From Balneola sp. (GTDB taxonomy: Bacteria; Bacteroidota; Rhodothermia; Balneolales; Balneolaceae), in NCBI GenBank assembly GCA_017640785.1, contig JAEPPZ010000003.1, positions 14,932 to 78,931 on the forward strand: a stretch of 64,000 bases of DNA, given 5' to 3'. How positions within the stretch are numbered: the first letter of the stretch is position 1; each line of letters opens with the position of its first letter. This document shows positions 36,186 through 45,989 of the stretch, one piece after another. The notes under the pieces were generated by a model that saw only the letters and a program-made list of their open reading frames with translations, was not told where the DNA came from and did no database searches. The position numbers and the translations under genes are program-made.

Positions 36186-37091
36186 TTACCTTTTTGGTAA
36201 AACTTTTCTACCTAATGCTTGAAAATTATCCTCTATATCCTGAGTTACGGTAGCTCCAACTGAAATAAAAACATTATTTCCTATTTTCAACTTGTTGAGC
36301 AATGTAGCATTAGGGCTAATCCAGACATTATTACCAATTGTTGTAGAACCTGCTATGGCAACGCAACCAGTTATCAAACAATCTTTACCAATTTGAACAT
36401 TATGCGAAATATGAACCGATTTGGATATCTTAGTACCGGCACCAATTACAGTGTTATCTAATGTTCCTCTGTCGATAGTGGTGGCAGCTCCAATTTCTAC
36501 GTGGTCATGGATTTCTAGACCTCCAATATGAGGTAGTCTCTCCCATTTTCCATCATCAGTTTTTGCCATTCCAAAACCCTCTGCTCCTAAAATCGCACCT
36601 GCCTCAATAATCACTTCATCTCCGATAGTAGTATTATCGTATACATAGTTATTACCTTGCAGAACCGTGTTTTTTCCAATCCTGCATTTTCCTATGTATG
36701 TATTCGGGCCAATGTATGCTGAAGATGCTATTTCAGCTTCAGGATGAACAGTTGCTGATTTATGAATACCTGATTCTGTTTTAGCTGGAAAAATTCTTCG
36801 CATCAATCTGGTAAACGCCAGCTTAGGATTTTCAACTATTATAAATCCTTTTTTTTCAAGTAAAGATTCGTTCAGCTGCACTGTACTATCACAAATAATT
36901 AACTTTGATGCAGTTTGGCTTATAAGTTCCAGCTTGTTTTCTTTATCAGGACTGCACCAAACAATTGAATGTTCTTCTGCATCAATAATACTCTTGAAAT
37001 TATCTACGTAATCAAGATTACTATTTCCTTTGAATTCGAAATCAACTGATAGTGCTTTTTTAATATTTTCCAGAGTAAGTTTTTCCATCAA
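36186..37091 (-). CDS. LpxD-like N-acyltransferase (left-handed beta-helix)
   Basis: 301-residue acyltransferase. An N-terminal nucleotide-sugar-binding-like domain (about 1-100) is followed by hexapeptide repeats. LpxD-type motifs GAEGFGMAK and ISHNVQIGKDCLITG are present; the His in ISHN corresponds to the catalytic His of LpxD. It is shorter than lipid A LpxD (about 340) and lies outside any lpx operon, next to its own ACP and acyl ligase. It probably acylates an amino sugar-nucleotide with an ACP-bound acid. A second lipid A enzyme cannot be excluded. Confidence 0.8.
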   Translation of the reverse strand: MMEKLTLENIKKALSVDFEFKGNSNLDYVDNFKSIIDAEEHSIVWCSPDKENKLELISQTASKLIICDSTVQLNESLLEKKGFIIVENPKLAFTRLMRRIFPAKTESGIHKSATVHPEAEIASSAYIGPNTYIGKCRIGKNTVLQGNNYVYDNTTIGDEVIIEAGAILGAEGFGMAKTDDGKWERLPHIGGLEIHDHVEIGAATTIDRGTLDNTVIGAGTKISKSVHISHNVQIGKDCLITGCVAIAGSTTIGNNVWISPNATLLNKLKIGNNVFISVGATVTQDIEDNFQALGRKVLPKR

Positions 37092-37099
37092 AATATATT

Positions 37100-37750
37100 T
37101 CAGACCTTCAACCTAACAACTTCAAATGCTTCAGCATAAGGTTCTCCAATTTGAACTCCTCTTACTCTTGCTAAGCCTTCCATAAATTCTTTGGTAAAGT
37201 ATGGTCGCTGTTTTATAAACTGAGACTCATACACCTGCATCATTTCCCATTTTTTATCTAAGTGTGGCTGGCTAAGTTTAACAAATGCTTGTGTTGAAAA
37301 GCTTACATGATTCCAAGGTAATTCATAACCCCAAATACTAGCATGTTTAAAAGCACGTAACCCTTCATTGTAGACAACTTCATGATCTTGATGAAGATCG
37401 CTTCCAGAAGGCACCAAAACCAGATCAGGTAATATTGAATTTTTCAATTTCACCATCTCTTCTAAAACTTCTTGTCTATGATATGAAAGCATACGAACCT
37501 GGTAGTCATAAACATGCAGGTTTGATGCAGGGAGTCCCAAAATCCGCATGGAAGCTAAAAATTCTTTTTTTAGCATATCTGGATCAGATCCTTCAGGCAA
37601 AGAGGCTCTGGCAGTAGAAAAAGCCGCTACATAAATATCGATTCCTTCTTCAAAAAAACGAGCCATAGTACCACCACACCCTAGCTCTGCATCATCAGTA
37701 TGTGGTGCTAAAACTAGTACTCTATTAATTCCTTTCAAACTCATAGCCAT
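37100..37750 (-). CDS. PIG-L/LmbE family deacetylase
   Basis: 216-residue zinc-dependent N-deacetylase. The hallmark metal site appears as APHTDDAELGCGG (about 15-27; usually PHPDDE), with the second site in SDLHQDHEVV near 120. Family members remove an acetyl group from GlcNAc-type substrates. It lies between the LpxD-like and WecD-like genes (gaps 8 and 19 nt), which suggests a deacetylate-then-reacylate step on the glycan's amino sugar. Substrate is inference. Confidence 0.85.
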   Translation of the reverse strand: MAMSLKGINRVLVLAPHTDDAELGCGGTMARFFEEGIDIYVAAFSTARASLPEGSDPDMLKKEFLASMRILGLPASNLHVYDYQVRMLSYHRQEVLEEMVKLKNSILPDLVLVPSGSDLHQDHEVVYNEGLRAFKHASIWGYELPWNHVSFSTQAFVKLSQPHLDKKWEMMQVYESQFIKQRPYFTKEFMEGLARVRGVQIGEPYAEAFEVVRLKV

Positions 37751-37769
37751 TTATTTATTTCTGAAATTC

Positions 37770-38450
37770 TTATACCCTTAAATAGAAGATATGATCTATT
37801 TTAGACAAAATACGATTTGCTCTGATATGACTTTTAATAGTGTTGAAGTTACTCAATTGCGTACTATTAATTACAGTAATTGTTTTCCCAATTGCGTTAA
37901 AACTCGCCTGTTGCATTTTGGCGTGTAGTCTTTTTCCTCTTGCTCTAGGTAATACCCCGGTCATTACACCTTTGTAGATATTCTCATCTACTTTTCTGAT
38001 CATATAATAAGCCGATATTCCTTCTTCATCTTTCGACACTACAGTTACTGTGCTTTGTTTAGAAAAATTATTTTTAATGGACGCTTCATAATATGACCTG
38101 CATTGTTCTCCGGTGAAAAACTCTTTGTTCTTGAATCTGGTATACAAGTCATTATTATCTAAAAAGCATTTTTGGGTAATATCAATTATCTGATCCAAAT
38201 GCTCCTCTTTCGCAAGCTCTATCTCTGAAGTATCCTTAGATATATCCGGAGACACTTGGCTTTCAAATTCTATTGCTGATTCTACAAGCTTGAATCCATT
38301 ACTTTCAGCTTTGTTTATAGAATCCGGATTTTGTGCACTAACCCTCCATTCAATCAATGCATTTTCAACACCTGGATTTAATTCATCTATAGATGTTATC
38401 TCAAACCAGTCTACTCCATAGAAATCTGTCATCCAGTCGTTTTTTTTCAT
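37770..38450 (-). CDS. WecD-like GNAT acetyltransferase
   Basis: 226-residue acetyltransferase of the GNAT superfamily. The N-terminal half (FEITSIDEL; RVSAQNPDSINKAESNGFKL) resembles WecD, which acetylates the 4-amino group of dTDP-Fuc4N; the acetyl-CoA loop is GVLPRARGKRLHAKM (about 164-178). Its start overlaps the hexapeptide gene stop as ATGA. Two genes further lies a WecE-like aminotransferase that would make its substrate. Assignment to Fuc4N is inference from this context. Confidence 0.7.
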   Translation of the reverse strand: MKKNDWMTDFYGVDWFEITSIDELNPGVENALIEWRVSAQNPDSINKAESNGFKLVESAIEFESQVSPDISKDTSEIELAKEEHLDQIIDITQKCFLDNNDLYTRFKNKEFFTGEQCRSYYEASIKNNFSKQSTVTVVSKDEEGISAYYMIRKVDENIYKGVMTGVLPRARGKRLHAKMQQASFNAIGKTITVINSTQLSNFNTIKSHIRANRILSKIDHIFYLRV

Positions 38451-38932
38451 CCCTTCTTTTTAAAGAATTTTGCCGGATTACCATACCATATTTCATCATC
38501 CGGAACATGAGCACGAACCTGAGAACAAGCTCCGATTATTGTGTTCTTTCCAATTGAAAACCCCGGCATTAAAGTTACATTGGCTCCGATTAAAGCTCCA
38601 TCACCTACACCGGCAACTACTTTTTTATCTCCTTTGGTAAGATCCGGAGTATCAGTTAAAACAAAACTATACTTGATTGTGACATTTTTGCCAATAGTTG
38701 CATTAGCTGAGATCGTACATCTGCTCCCAAAAGAAGTATTATCACCAATCACTACATTTTCTCTGATCTCGCAGTAGGCTGTGAATTTACAATTTGCACC
38801 AATTTTGGCACCTTTTCTAACAATACAAAATGGTCCGATTTTGGTATTATCTCCAATTTCTGCCCCTTCTTCTATATACGCTAAAGGATGGATATCTGTA
38901 TTTTTTCCGATTTTTGCTTTACTGGATAACAT
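38447..38932 (-). CDS. Hexapeptide-repeat acetyltransferase
   Basis: 161-residue left-handed beta-helix protein with hexapeptide repeats over nearly its whole length (IGDNTKIGPFCIVRKGAKIG), followed by the late PGFSIGKNTIIGACSQV and WYGNPAKFFKK. Typical of sugar O- or N-acetyltransferases in O-antigen clusters. It lies 11 nt after the WecE-like gene and overlaps the WecD-like gene by 4 nt. With WecD-like, LpxD-like and this enzyme, the cluster has three candidate acyltransferases. Confidence 0.85.
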   Translation of the reverse strand: MLSSKAKIGKNTDIHPLAYIEEGAEIGDNTKIGPFCIVRKGAKIGANCKFTAYCEIRENVVIGDNTSFGSRCTISANATIGKNVTIKYSFVLTDTPDLTKGDKKVVAGVGDGALIGANVTLMPGFSIGKNTIIGACSQVRAHVPDDEIWYGNPAKFFKKKG

Positions 38933-38943
38933 TTAAATAAGTA

Positions 38944-40074
38944 TTAATTATTTGTATAAAAATTAATCACTGACTCTATGATATGATCAACCGCTTCGTT
39001 TTCTAAACTATAGAACATCGGTAATCTAATCAATTGAGAAGAAAGTGTTTCTGTAATAGGAAGATTCAGCTCCCCAAAATTTTTCTTATAGTATTCACTT
39101 ATATGCAAAGGCACATAATGAAAAACAGAATAAACACCTGCATTTCTTAAATACTTTATCAAACTTGTTCGCTCTTCAAGGTTTTTAGTAATAACATAAA
39201 ACATATGTGCATTACCCGTACAATTCTCCGGAACGTTTGGCAATGCAATACTTCCTGATTTTTCAAGGTCTTTTAATCCTTTTCTATATCTTCCGTAAAT
39301 CTCATTTCTTCTATTTTGAATTACATCGAGATTCTCAAACTGTGCCTTTAAAACTGCTGCATTAATTTCTGAAGGAAGAAAACTCGATCCTACATCAACC
39401 CAGGTATATTTATCAATTTCTCCTCTAAAGAACTTACTCCTGTTTGTACCCTTCTCTCTTATTATTTCAGCTCGATCAATAAATCTTTCGTTGTTAATAA
39501 GGATTGCACCGCCTTCGCCCATACTGTAATTCTTTGTCTCATGAAAGCTATAGCAACCAATATCTCCTAATGTCCCTAAATATGAATTTCTATATTTTGC
39601 ATTTACTCCCTGTGCGGCATCTTCGATTACAAACAGATCATGCTTTTTTGCAATTCGCGATATTTCATCCATCTCACATGATACCCCAGCATAATGAACC
39701 GGAAATATAGCTTTGGTTCTGCCGGTTATTGCACCCTCAATCAAACTCTCATCTATATTCAAGGTGTCTTTTCTGATATCTACAAAAACAGGAACAGCTC
39801 CTCTTAGTATAATTGCATTGGCGGTAGACACAAAAGTATATGAAGGTAAAATAACTTCATCCCCTTCCTTCAGGTCTATCAACAGCATCGCCATTTCCAG
39901 AGCATGGGTACCAGAAGTGGTCAATAATGCTTTCTTTGTTTCAAATTTTGATTCTATAAAATCATTACACCATTTCGTAAATTTCCCATCACCGGATACT
40001 TTATTAGCAGCATACGCCTCTTTTATATATTCAAGTTCGTTGCCAAACAAATTTTGCTTGTTAAAAGGAATCAT
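38944..40074 (-). CDS. wecE: dTDP-4-amino-4,6-dideoxygalactose transaminase (WecE-like)
   Basis: 376-residue PLP aminotransferase of the DegT/DnrJ/EryC1/StrS family. SGTHALEMAM and PSYTFVSTANAI are conserved, and the PLP lysine lies in FHETKNYSMGEGGA (about 178-191). The overall sequence is closest to WecE/RffA, which makes dTDP-Fuc4N from the 4-keto sugar. Its start overlaps the wecF-like gene stop by 4 nt. The upstream enzymes (RmlA/RmlB) are not in the window. Confidence 0.85.
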   Translation of the reverse strand: MIPFNKQNLFGNELEYIKEAYAANKVSGDGKFTKWCNDFIESKFETKKALLTTSGTHALEMAMLLIDLKEGDEVILPSYTFVSTANAIILRGAVPVFVDIRKDTLNIDESLIEGAITGRTKAIFPVHYAGVSCEMDEISRIAKKHDLFVIEDAAQGVNAKYRNSYLGTLGDIGCYSFHETKNYSMGEGGAILINNERFIDRAEIIREKGTNRSKFFRGEIDKYTWVDVGSSFLPSEINAAVLKAQFENLDVIQNRRNEIYGRYRKGLKDLEKSGSIALPNVPENCTGNAHMFYVITKNLEERTSLIKYLRNAGVYSVFHYVPLHISEYYKKNFGELNLPITETLSSQLIRLPMFYSLENEAVDHIIESVINFYTNN

Positions 40075-41120
40075 GCTGTAAAGACCTGCTTTAAATCAGA
40101 TTGAAGTTTTTCTTTTGAAAAATAAGCCTTAACTATTTCCGAATTTTTATTTGCGATGTCTTCTGTTACTCGCTCAAGTTCCAGCTCAGATGTACAATAT
40201 ACTTTTATATTCAGTTGTTCGAAATAATCCCAAGTTGTCACTTCTTTTCTTATAAATACTTTCTTTCCCAAACCAATAAGGTTTATGATATTTCCCATTG
40301 CCTGCTGTCTTTGGTGATTGAATAAAGCTATATCAAGGCTTGAGAGCATTTTTTGATATTCATCCAAAGGTAAAAAATTTGTAAGCGGCATAAAGTTACT
40401 TCCAAACAATAATTCGCCTTCTTTTATCACCTTTTCTGCATGGTCATCACTACCATATGAAAGTGGGCAAACTATATTATAATTCTGTAAGCCTTTCTTA
40501 GCTAATTCTTCTTTTAAAGCCCTAAACATTTCAAGATGACAATTGCCTGGGTCAGAAGAATTACCAACTAATATATTAAGACTATCTTGATTTATACCTT
40601 CTGTAATAGTAGAAGTAAAAATATTACTAGGGTATTTAAAACTTTTAATCCTCTCTCCTCTGGGGTTGAAAAACTTATTTATATTTTCGTACTCACCATC
40701 AATTTCTACTACAATAAAGCCAAGATTTCTGACTACAAACTTCTTAAAAAAAGAAAGTAGTTTTAACTTTAAGCTATTCCTTAAGACCTCCTTATAAACA
40801 TCATCCCCCCAAGTAAACCAATAGCTTTTCTTTAAATTCCAGGGCATCAGAAAAAGAAGTAAAAATGTCATAGCCTCATTCAAGCCATGCAAAACAATAC
40901 GATCAGCTTTATTTATATCCCTTATTAAAGATATTAAGGAAGCAAATCCGATTTTAGTTAACGAATAATTTAGTTTTTGTACCTTTGAGTTCTCAGGAAG
41001 TCTTTTCTTCTGATCTTTTTGAAATATCACATATTTCATCTCCAGTTCAGAGAAAGATTTTTCTACGAAACCAATAAACTGGTGAATAAAAACGACATTT
41101 GGTGAAATATGGAGAATCAA
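40071..41120 (-). CDS. wecF: WecF-like Fuc4NAc transferase (GT56)
   Basis: 349-residue glycosyltransferase of the GT56/WecF type, which in enterobacteria adds Fuc4NAc to lipid III of enterobacterial common antigen. YWFTWGDDVYK (about 111-121) and the late NHQRQQAMGNIINLIGLGKK are family features. It is first in the minus-strand cluster and overlaps wecE by 4 nt. The WecD/E/F-like trio outside Enterobacteria is the main reason to assign this cluster to a Fuc4N-containing glycan. Confidence 0.8.
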   Translation of the reverse strand: MILHISPNVVFIHQFIGFVEKSFSELEMKYVIFQKDQKKRLPENSKVQKLNYSLTKIGFASLISLIRDINKADRIVLHGLNEAMTFLLLFLMPWNLKKSYWFTWGDDVYKEVLRNSLKLKLLSFFKKFVVRNLGFIVVEIDGEYENINKFFNPRGERIKSFKYPSNIFTSTITEGINQDSLNILVGNSSDPGNCHLEMFRALKEELAKKGLQNYNIVCPLSYGSDDHAEKVIKEGELLFGSNFMPLTNFLPLDEYQKMLSSLDIALFNHQRQQAMGNIINLIGLGKKVFIRKEVTTWDYFEQLNIKVYCTSELELERVTEDIANKNSEIVKAYFSKEKLQSDLKQVFTA

Positions 41121-41250
41121 AAACTGATATATTTTCAGTGAATTTTTTTGATGATATTAAATAAGCATCATAAAAACATGTAATACTTTAAGAAGAATCA
41201 ATCCGGCATTAAATACACTTAAATTTTTTGCTCAATTACTAAGGCATTTT

Positions 41251-42726
41251 TTGGGAATAATTATAAATCAAAGCATACGAAACGCGATAATATCCTATTC
41301 CGGTATTATAATCGGGTTCATTTCTACCATAATCCTTTTTCCGTTCATATTGGGTGCAGAACGTTTCGGTCTTACAAGAACACTTATTGCTATTATGACC
41401 ATTTGTGTTCAATTGGTAAACCTTGGAATTCCAAATTCCATAATTAAATTTTTTCCATTTCTGGCTGAAAAAACTAAAAACCCTCAAGGACTTTTTTGGC
41501 TTTTTATTATCCCTCCTTCTATTGGATTGTTAGTTTTTGTTCTAATTTTTTTAGGATTCAAAGACACCGTATTGGGGTTTTATTCTGATAGCTCTTTACT
41601 TACTGATTACTACTATTTTATAATCCCTTTGGTATTTTCTGTTGCGGCATTTGGACTTTTAAATTCGTTTATTAAAGCTTCATTTAATACTGTTTTTGCT
41701 TCTTTCCTTCAAGAGATTTTGCTCAGGCTAATTGTTATTGCGGACCTGATTCTATTCTATTTCGGTCTTGTTAGCTTTGATCAATTCATAATCATTTTTG
41801 TTTTAAACTACACCCTACAATACATTATCTTGTTTGCTTACGCTCTTCAGAAAGGGTATCTAAACTTTAGCCCATCAAAAAAGCCTTTCGATAAAACCGC
41901 CCGAAAAAACATCTCACAATATAGTTTTTTTGCTTTTTTTAGCGGATTTACAACCATCTTGGTTGGGAATATTGACCTGATTATGGTTGACATCTTTGAA
42001 GGTCTGGAAAAAACCGGTGTTTATGCTGTAGCTCTCTATGTAGGTGCTGTAATTTCAATTCCAAGAAGATCGATTTCTAAAATATCTTTCCCAGTAATTT
42101 CAAGATCTTTTAAAGAAAACGATCTCAATAATATTGACGATGTTTATAAAAAGTCTTCTTTAAACCAGCTTTTGATAGGGCTTCTTATCTACATTGGGGT
42201 CATTGCAAACACTGATAATTTATATGCACTTCTTCCTGAAGTTTTTGCCGAAGGGAGCATCGTTATTATTATCATAGGACTTGCAAATCTTTTTGATGTC
42301 GCAACAGGAGCAAATGGACAAATAATTATTTCTTCCAAATACTATAAATTTGATTTCATTTCTTCCTCTATACTTATGATCGTTTCCATAATACTGAATG
42401 CCATTTTGATTCCTGTTTACGGATTAACAGGAGCAGCAATTGCTACTGCTTCTTCTATTGGAATTTATAACATAATTAAAATGATCTATGTTTGGGCAAA
42501 ATTTGGCATGCAACCATTTGCTTGGAAGACACTTGGTGTAATTGCTTTGGGGATTTCTGTACTTTATATATCGACATTTTTACCCCAACTTTCTAATATA
42601 TATTTCGATGTAGTCATCAGATCATTACTGATGGCTGTTCTTTATATGGGGTCAGTTTGGGTTTTTAATCTTTCTGAAGAAATAAATAGCGTTATAAAAG
42701 GGGTCGTTAAAAGAAAAAAAAACTGA
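41251..42726 (+). CDS. Wzx-type oligosaccharide flippase
   Basis: 491-residue membrane protein of the MOP/polysaccharide-biosynthesis family with about 12-14 helices; a basic tail ends VVKRKKN. Such proteins flip lipid-linked repeat units to the periplasm. The start is TTG at 41251: the frame is closed by TAA at 41209 and has no ATG or GTG between. It diverges from wecF across 130 bp and is the transporter expected for the glycan built by the cluster. Confidence 0.85.
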   Translation: MGIIINQSIRNAIISYSGIIIGFISTIILFPFILGAERFGLTRTLIAIMTICVQLVNLGIPNSIIKFFPFLAEKTKNPQGLFWLFIIPPSIGLLVFVLIFLGFKDTVLGFYSDSSLLTDYYYFIIPLVFSVAAFGLLNSFIKASFNTVFASFLQEILLRLIVIADLILFYFGLVSFDQFIIIFVLNYTLQYIILFAYALQKGYLNFSPSKKPFDKTARKNISQYSFFAFFSGFTTILVGNIDLIMVDIFEGLEKTGVYAVALYVGAVISIPRRSISKISFPVISRSFKENDLNNIDDVYKKSSLNQLLIGLLIYIGVIANTDNLYALLPEVFAEGSIVIIIIGLANLFDVATGANGQIIISSKYYKFDFISSSILMIVSIILNAILIPVYGLTGAAIATASSIGIYNIIKMIYVWAKFGMQPFAWKTLGVIALGISVLYISTFLPQLSNIYFDVVIRSLLMAVLYMGSVWVFNLSEEINSVIKGVVKRKKN

Positions 42727-42800
42727 TGTAAGATTTTCATTAGTAAAGAAACTCTCCATATCTAGTCTTATCTTAAATCGAATTTTAAGAGAACTAATTA

Positions 42801-44060
42801 ATGGCCAAAGCAAAATACACAACACACCTCGGAATGGTAGATATACTCCCGGATGAATCCCCAAAATGGAGAGCGCTGGAAAATATCATTCACGAAGAAG
42901 CAGCAAAGTTTAATTTTGAAGAGATCAGAACTCCAATTATGGAGCAAACTGAACTAATTAAACGAGGCATCGGCCAACTTACCGATATTGTAACGAAAGA
43001 GATCTTTGCATTTACCAAAGGGGAAAGTAATTATGTACTTCGTCCTGAGTTGACAGCTCCTGTTGTAAGAGCATTTGTTCAACATCACCTGGACCAAAGA
43101 GGAGGTTCTCAAAAACTGTATTACATTGGGCCGATGTTCCGTGCTGAGCGACCTCAAAAAGGAAGACAGCGACAATTCCATCAATTTGGAGTTGAGGTTA
43201 TAGGTACTGATAATCCGGTTGCAGATGTAGAATGTATTGCTTTTATGATTCGCATTTATCAAAGAATTGGAATCAAAAATTTCGAATTGAAATTAAACTC
43301 AGTCGGTGATCCTGAAAGCAGAGAAAATTATAAGTCTGTTTTAAAAGAATACCTCAAACCTCATTTTGATAAGCTGAGTGAGCTCTCCCAAAAGAGATTT
43401 GAAAAAAATCCTATGAGAATTCTGGATTCAAAAGAACCCGAAGATCAGGAATTCATCAAGAACGCCCCTGTAATAAGTGATCATTTAAATGAAGAATCGA
43501 AAGCCCACTTTGAACAGGTTTGCGAAATGCTCTCTTCACTAAATATCGAATACACTCTTGATCCTCTTTTAGTTCGGGGTATGGATTATTACACAAGAAC
43601 CGCTTTTGAATTAACAAGCTCTGACCTTGGCTCTCAGGATGCGCTGGCAGGTGGTGGTCGATATGATTTGCTTGTAGAAGAAATTGGAGGCAAACCTACT
43701 CCTGCCGTTGGATTTGCAGCCGGAATGGAACGTCTTTTTATTGCATGCGAAGAACTTGGGATTTCTTTGGCAGATGAAAAAAAAGTTGATGTATTTATTG
43801 TTAGCCTTGGGGAAGATGCTCGAAAATGGGCATTAAAAACTTTGCCTTTATTCAGGGAAAATGGGGTTTCAGCTACAATGGATTATCTTGACCGCTCGAT
43901 GAGAGCTCAAATGAAAGATGCGAATAGAGAAAATGCTTCATTTACATTGATAGTTGGAGACAATGAACTGAAGGAGCAGAAATTCACTCTCAGAAACATG
44001 AAAGAAAGTGAAGAAGCTCAGTTAACGATCGATGAAATTTTATCCAAACTTTCTCAATAA
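42801..44060 (+). CDS. hisS: Histidyl-tRNA synthetase
   Basis: Class II synthetase that charges tRNA-His. 419 residues. Motif 2 appears as MFRAERPQKGRQRQFHQFGVE; VRGMDYYTRTAFEL and GGGRYDLLVEEIGG are HisRS-specific; the anticodon-binding domain follows (about 325-419). Monocistronic or with the downstream antiporter, 75 nt away. Confidence 0.96.
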   Translation: MAKAKYTTHLGMVDILPDESPKWRALENIIHEEAAKFNFEEIRTPIMEQTELIKRGIGQLTDIVTKEIFAFTKGESNYVLRPELTAPVVRAFVQHHLDQRGGSQKLYYIGPMFRAERPQKGRQRQFHQFGVEVIGTDNPVADVECIAFMIRIYQRIGIKNFELKLNSVGDPESRENYKSVLKEYLKPHFDKLSELSQKRFEKNPMRILDSKEPEDQEFIKNAPVISDHLNEESKAHFEQVCEMLSSLNIEYTLDPLLVRGMDYYTRTAFELTSSDLGSQDALAGGGRYDLLVEEIGGKPTPAVGFAAGMERLFIACEELGISLADEKKVDVFIVSLGEDARKWALKTLPLFRENGVSATMDYLDRSMRAQMKDANRENASFTLIVGDNELKEQKFTLRNMKESEEAQLTIDEILSKLSQ

Positions 44061-44135
44061 AAAACAAACGCCATACTGGTAAAAAGAGTTATTCCGACTT
44101 ATACTCCAAATGGATAATTAAACTAACTTTAATTT

Positions 44136-45989
44136 ATGTCTGAATATATAGCTGTTGGTCTTGCAAGTGTATTGGCATTGGGGATATCTGCTCAATGGCT
44201 TGCGTGGAGGACAAAGTTACCTGCAATTTTACTTTTATTAGGTTTCGGAATTATTGCCGGTCCAGTCACCGGCTTACTAGATCCCGATAAACTTATGGGT
44301 GATTTATTAAGCCCTTTTGTTTCTATCTCTGTGGCTATTATTCTTTTTGAAGGCGGACTCAGCTTGAAAATGTCTGAATTCCGAAAAATTGGCGGTACGG
44401 TAATCAAGCTCATTACTATTGGAGTTGTTGTTACCTGGACATTAGCTTCGTTGGCAGCGCTTTATATTTTGGATCTTGGGTTAGAGTTATCCGTTCTGTT
44501 TGGAGCAATACTTATTGTAACCGGACCAACCGTTATTGTGCCTTTGCTCAGGCAGGTACGACCTACGGAAACCGCCGGCTCTGTAGTAAAGTGGGAAGGA
44601 ATTGTAAACGACCCGATCGGAGCTATGATGGCCGTTCTTGTTTTTGAAGTCATCATTTCAGGTGGCTTTTCAAATATGGATGGTCACGCTGGTTTAGTAA
44701 TTATACAAACTCTGGCGTATGGAACGTTCTTTGGCGCAATTGGTGCAGGAATTATGTACTTCACTCTCAAGAAACACTGGATTCCTGATTACCTGCAAAA
44801 TCCCGTAACCCTGATGGTTGTTGTTGGAGTGTTTGTAATTTCAAATCATCTGCAGCATGAATCGGGTCTTTTAACCGTAACTGTGATGGGTATCATACTT
44901 GCTAATCAGAAATCTGCCCGTATTAAACACATCATAGAATTTAAGGAGAACCTACAGGTACTTTTGATTTCCGCTCTATTTATTCTTCTGGCATCAAGAC
45001 TAGAAGTATCAGCACTTGAATTCTTTAATTGGGGTGCTGCTTTATTTATACTAGCTCTTATTTTGGTAATACGTCCTGCTGCGATTTTCTTTTCAACACT
45101 TGGCTCTAACCTTAATTGGAGAGAAAAAGCCTTTGTAGCGTGGATGGCTCCCAGAGGTATTGTAGCTGCTGCAATATCTGCGGTATTTGCTCTCCGTTTA
45201 GAACAGGAAGGTTATGCTGAAGCCGAACAACTAGTTCCATACACCTTTATTGTAATTATTGCTACTGTAACTATTTATGGATTATCTGCAAGCCCGGTTG
45301 CAAAGCTCTTAGGTGTTGCCAAAGCTGCTCCTAAAGGTGTGGTTATTGTTGGTGCCCACAACTGGGCCAGAATGATCGCTCATGCTATCAAAGAGTTTGG
45401 ATTTAAAGTATTGGTTGCCGATTCTAACTGGGAAAATATAACTAAAGCCAGAAAGTCCGGTCTGGATACCTATTATGGAAATATCCTTTCAGAATATGCT
45501 ATGGACGAAATTGATCTGGATGGCATTGGAAAAACTTTGGCCTTGACTCCTAATGATGAAGTAAATTCATTAACGGCCATTCAATTTGCAGAGATCTTCG
45601 GTAATTCTTCGGTATTCCAGTTACCACCGCTTTCAACAGCAAGCAAAAAAGAGTTGGAATCAAATGATTCCCTTGGTGGACGAACACTATTCTCAAAAGA
45701 GATGAATTTTGATAGGATCTCAGAATTTTTAAGATCCGGGGCAGGTATTCGAAAAACCCCTATTACATCTGAATTTTCTTTTGAAAATTATGAAAAAAAA
45801 TATGGTGATAAAGCATTACCTTTATTTGTGGTCTCAAGTTCAAATACAATAGAACCTTTTTCACTTGATAATCCTCCTTCACCTCAGGCAGGAGATACAA
45901 TCATAGGTCTTGTCTCAGAAGATGCTGATTCAAAGAATCCATCAGATATTGAAACGGATCAAAAACTAGATCCAAATTTGCCGCACTGA
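44136..45989 (+). CDS. Cation:proton antiporter with TrkA-N-like domain
   Basis: 617 residues. The first about 400 residues are a CPA1-type antiporter with about 12 helices; GGLSLKMSEFRKIG and VTGPTVIVPLLRQVRPTE include the conserved transport core, and EGIVNDPIGAMMAVL holds the ND pair expected at the ion site. A cytoplasmic NAD-binding TrkA-N-like domain follows (VVIVGAHNWARMIAHAI, about 405-421). It overlaps the lysA start by one base. Na+ or K+ for H+ exchange is likely; the ion is not decided. Confidence 0.88.
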   Translation: MSEYIAVGLASVLALGISAQWLAWRTKLPAILLLLGFGIIAGPVTGLLDPDKLMGDLLSPFVSISVAIILFEGGLSLKMSEFRKIGGTVIKLITIGVVVTWTLASLAALYILDLGLELSVLFGAILIVTGPTVIVPLLRQVRPTETAGSVVKWEGIVNDPIGAMMAVLVFEVIISGGFSNMDGHAGLVIIQTLAYGTFFGAIGAGIMYFTLKKHWIPDYLQNPVTLMVVVGVFVISNHLQHESGLLTVTVMGIILANQKSARIKHIIEFKENLQVLLISALFILLASRLEVSALEFFNWGAALFILALILVIRPAAIFFSTLGSNLNWREKAFVAWMAPRGIVAAAISAVFALRLEQEGYAEAEQLVPYTFIVIIATVTIYGLSASPVAKLLGVAKAAPKGVVIVGAHNWARMIAHAIKEFGFKVLVADSNWENITKARKSGLDTYYGNILSEYAMDEIDLDGIGKTLALTPNDEVNSLTAIQFAEIFGNSSVFQLPPLSTASKKELESNDSLGGRTLFSKEMNFDRISEFLRSGAGIRKTPITSEFSFENYEKKYGDKALPLFVVSSSNTIEPFSLDNPPSPQAGDTIIGLVSEDADSKNPSDIETDQKLDPNLPH

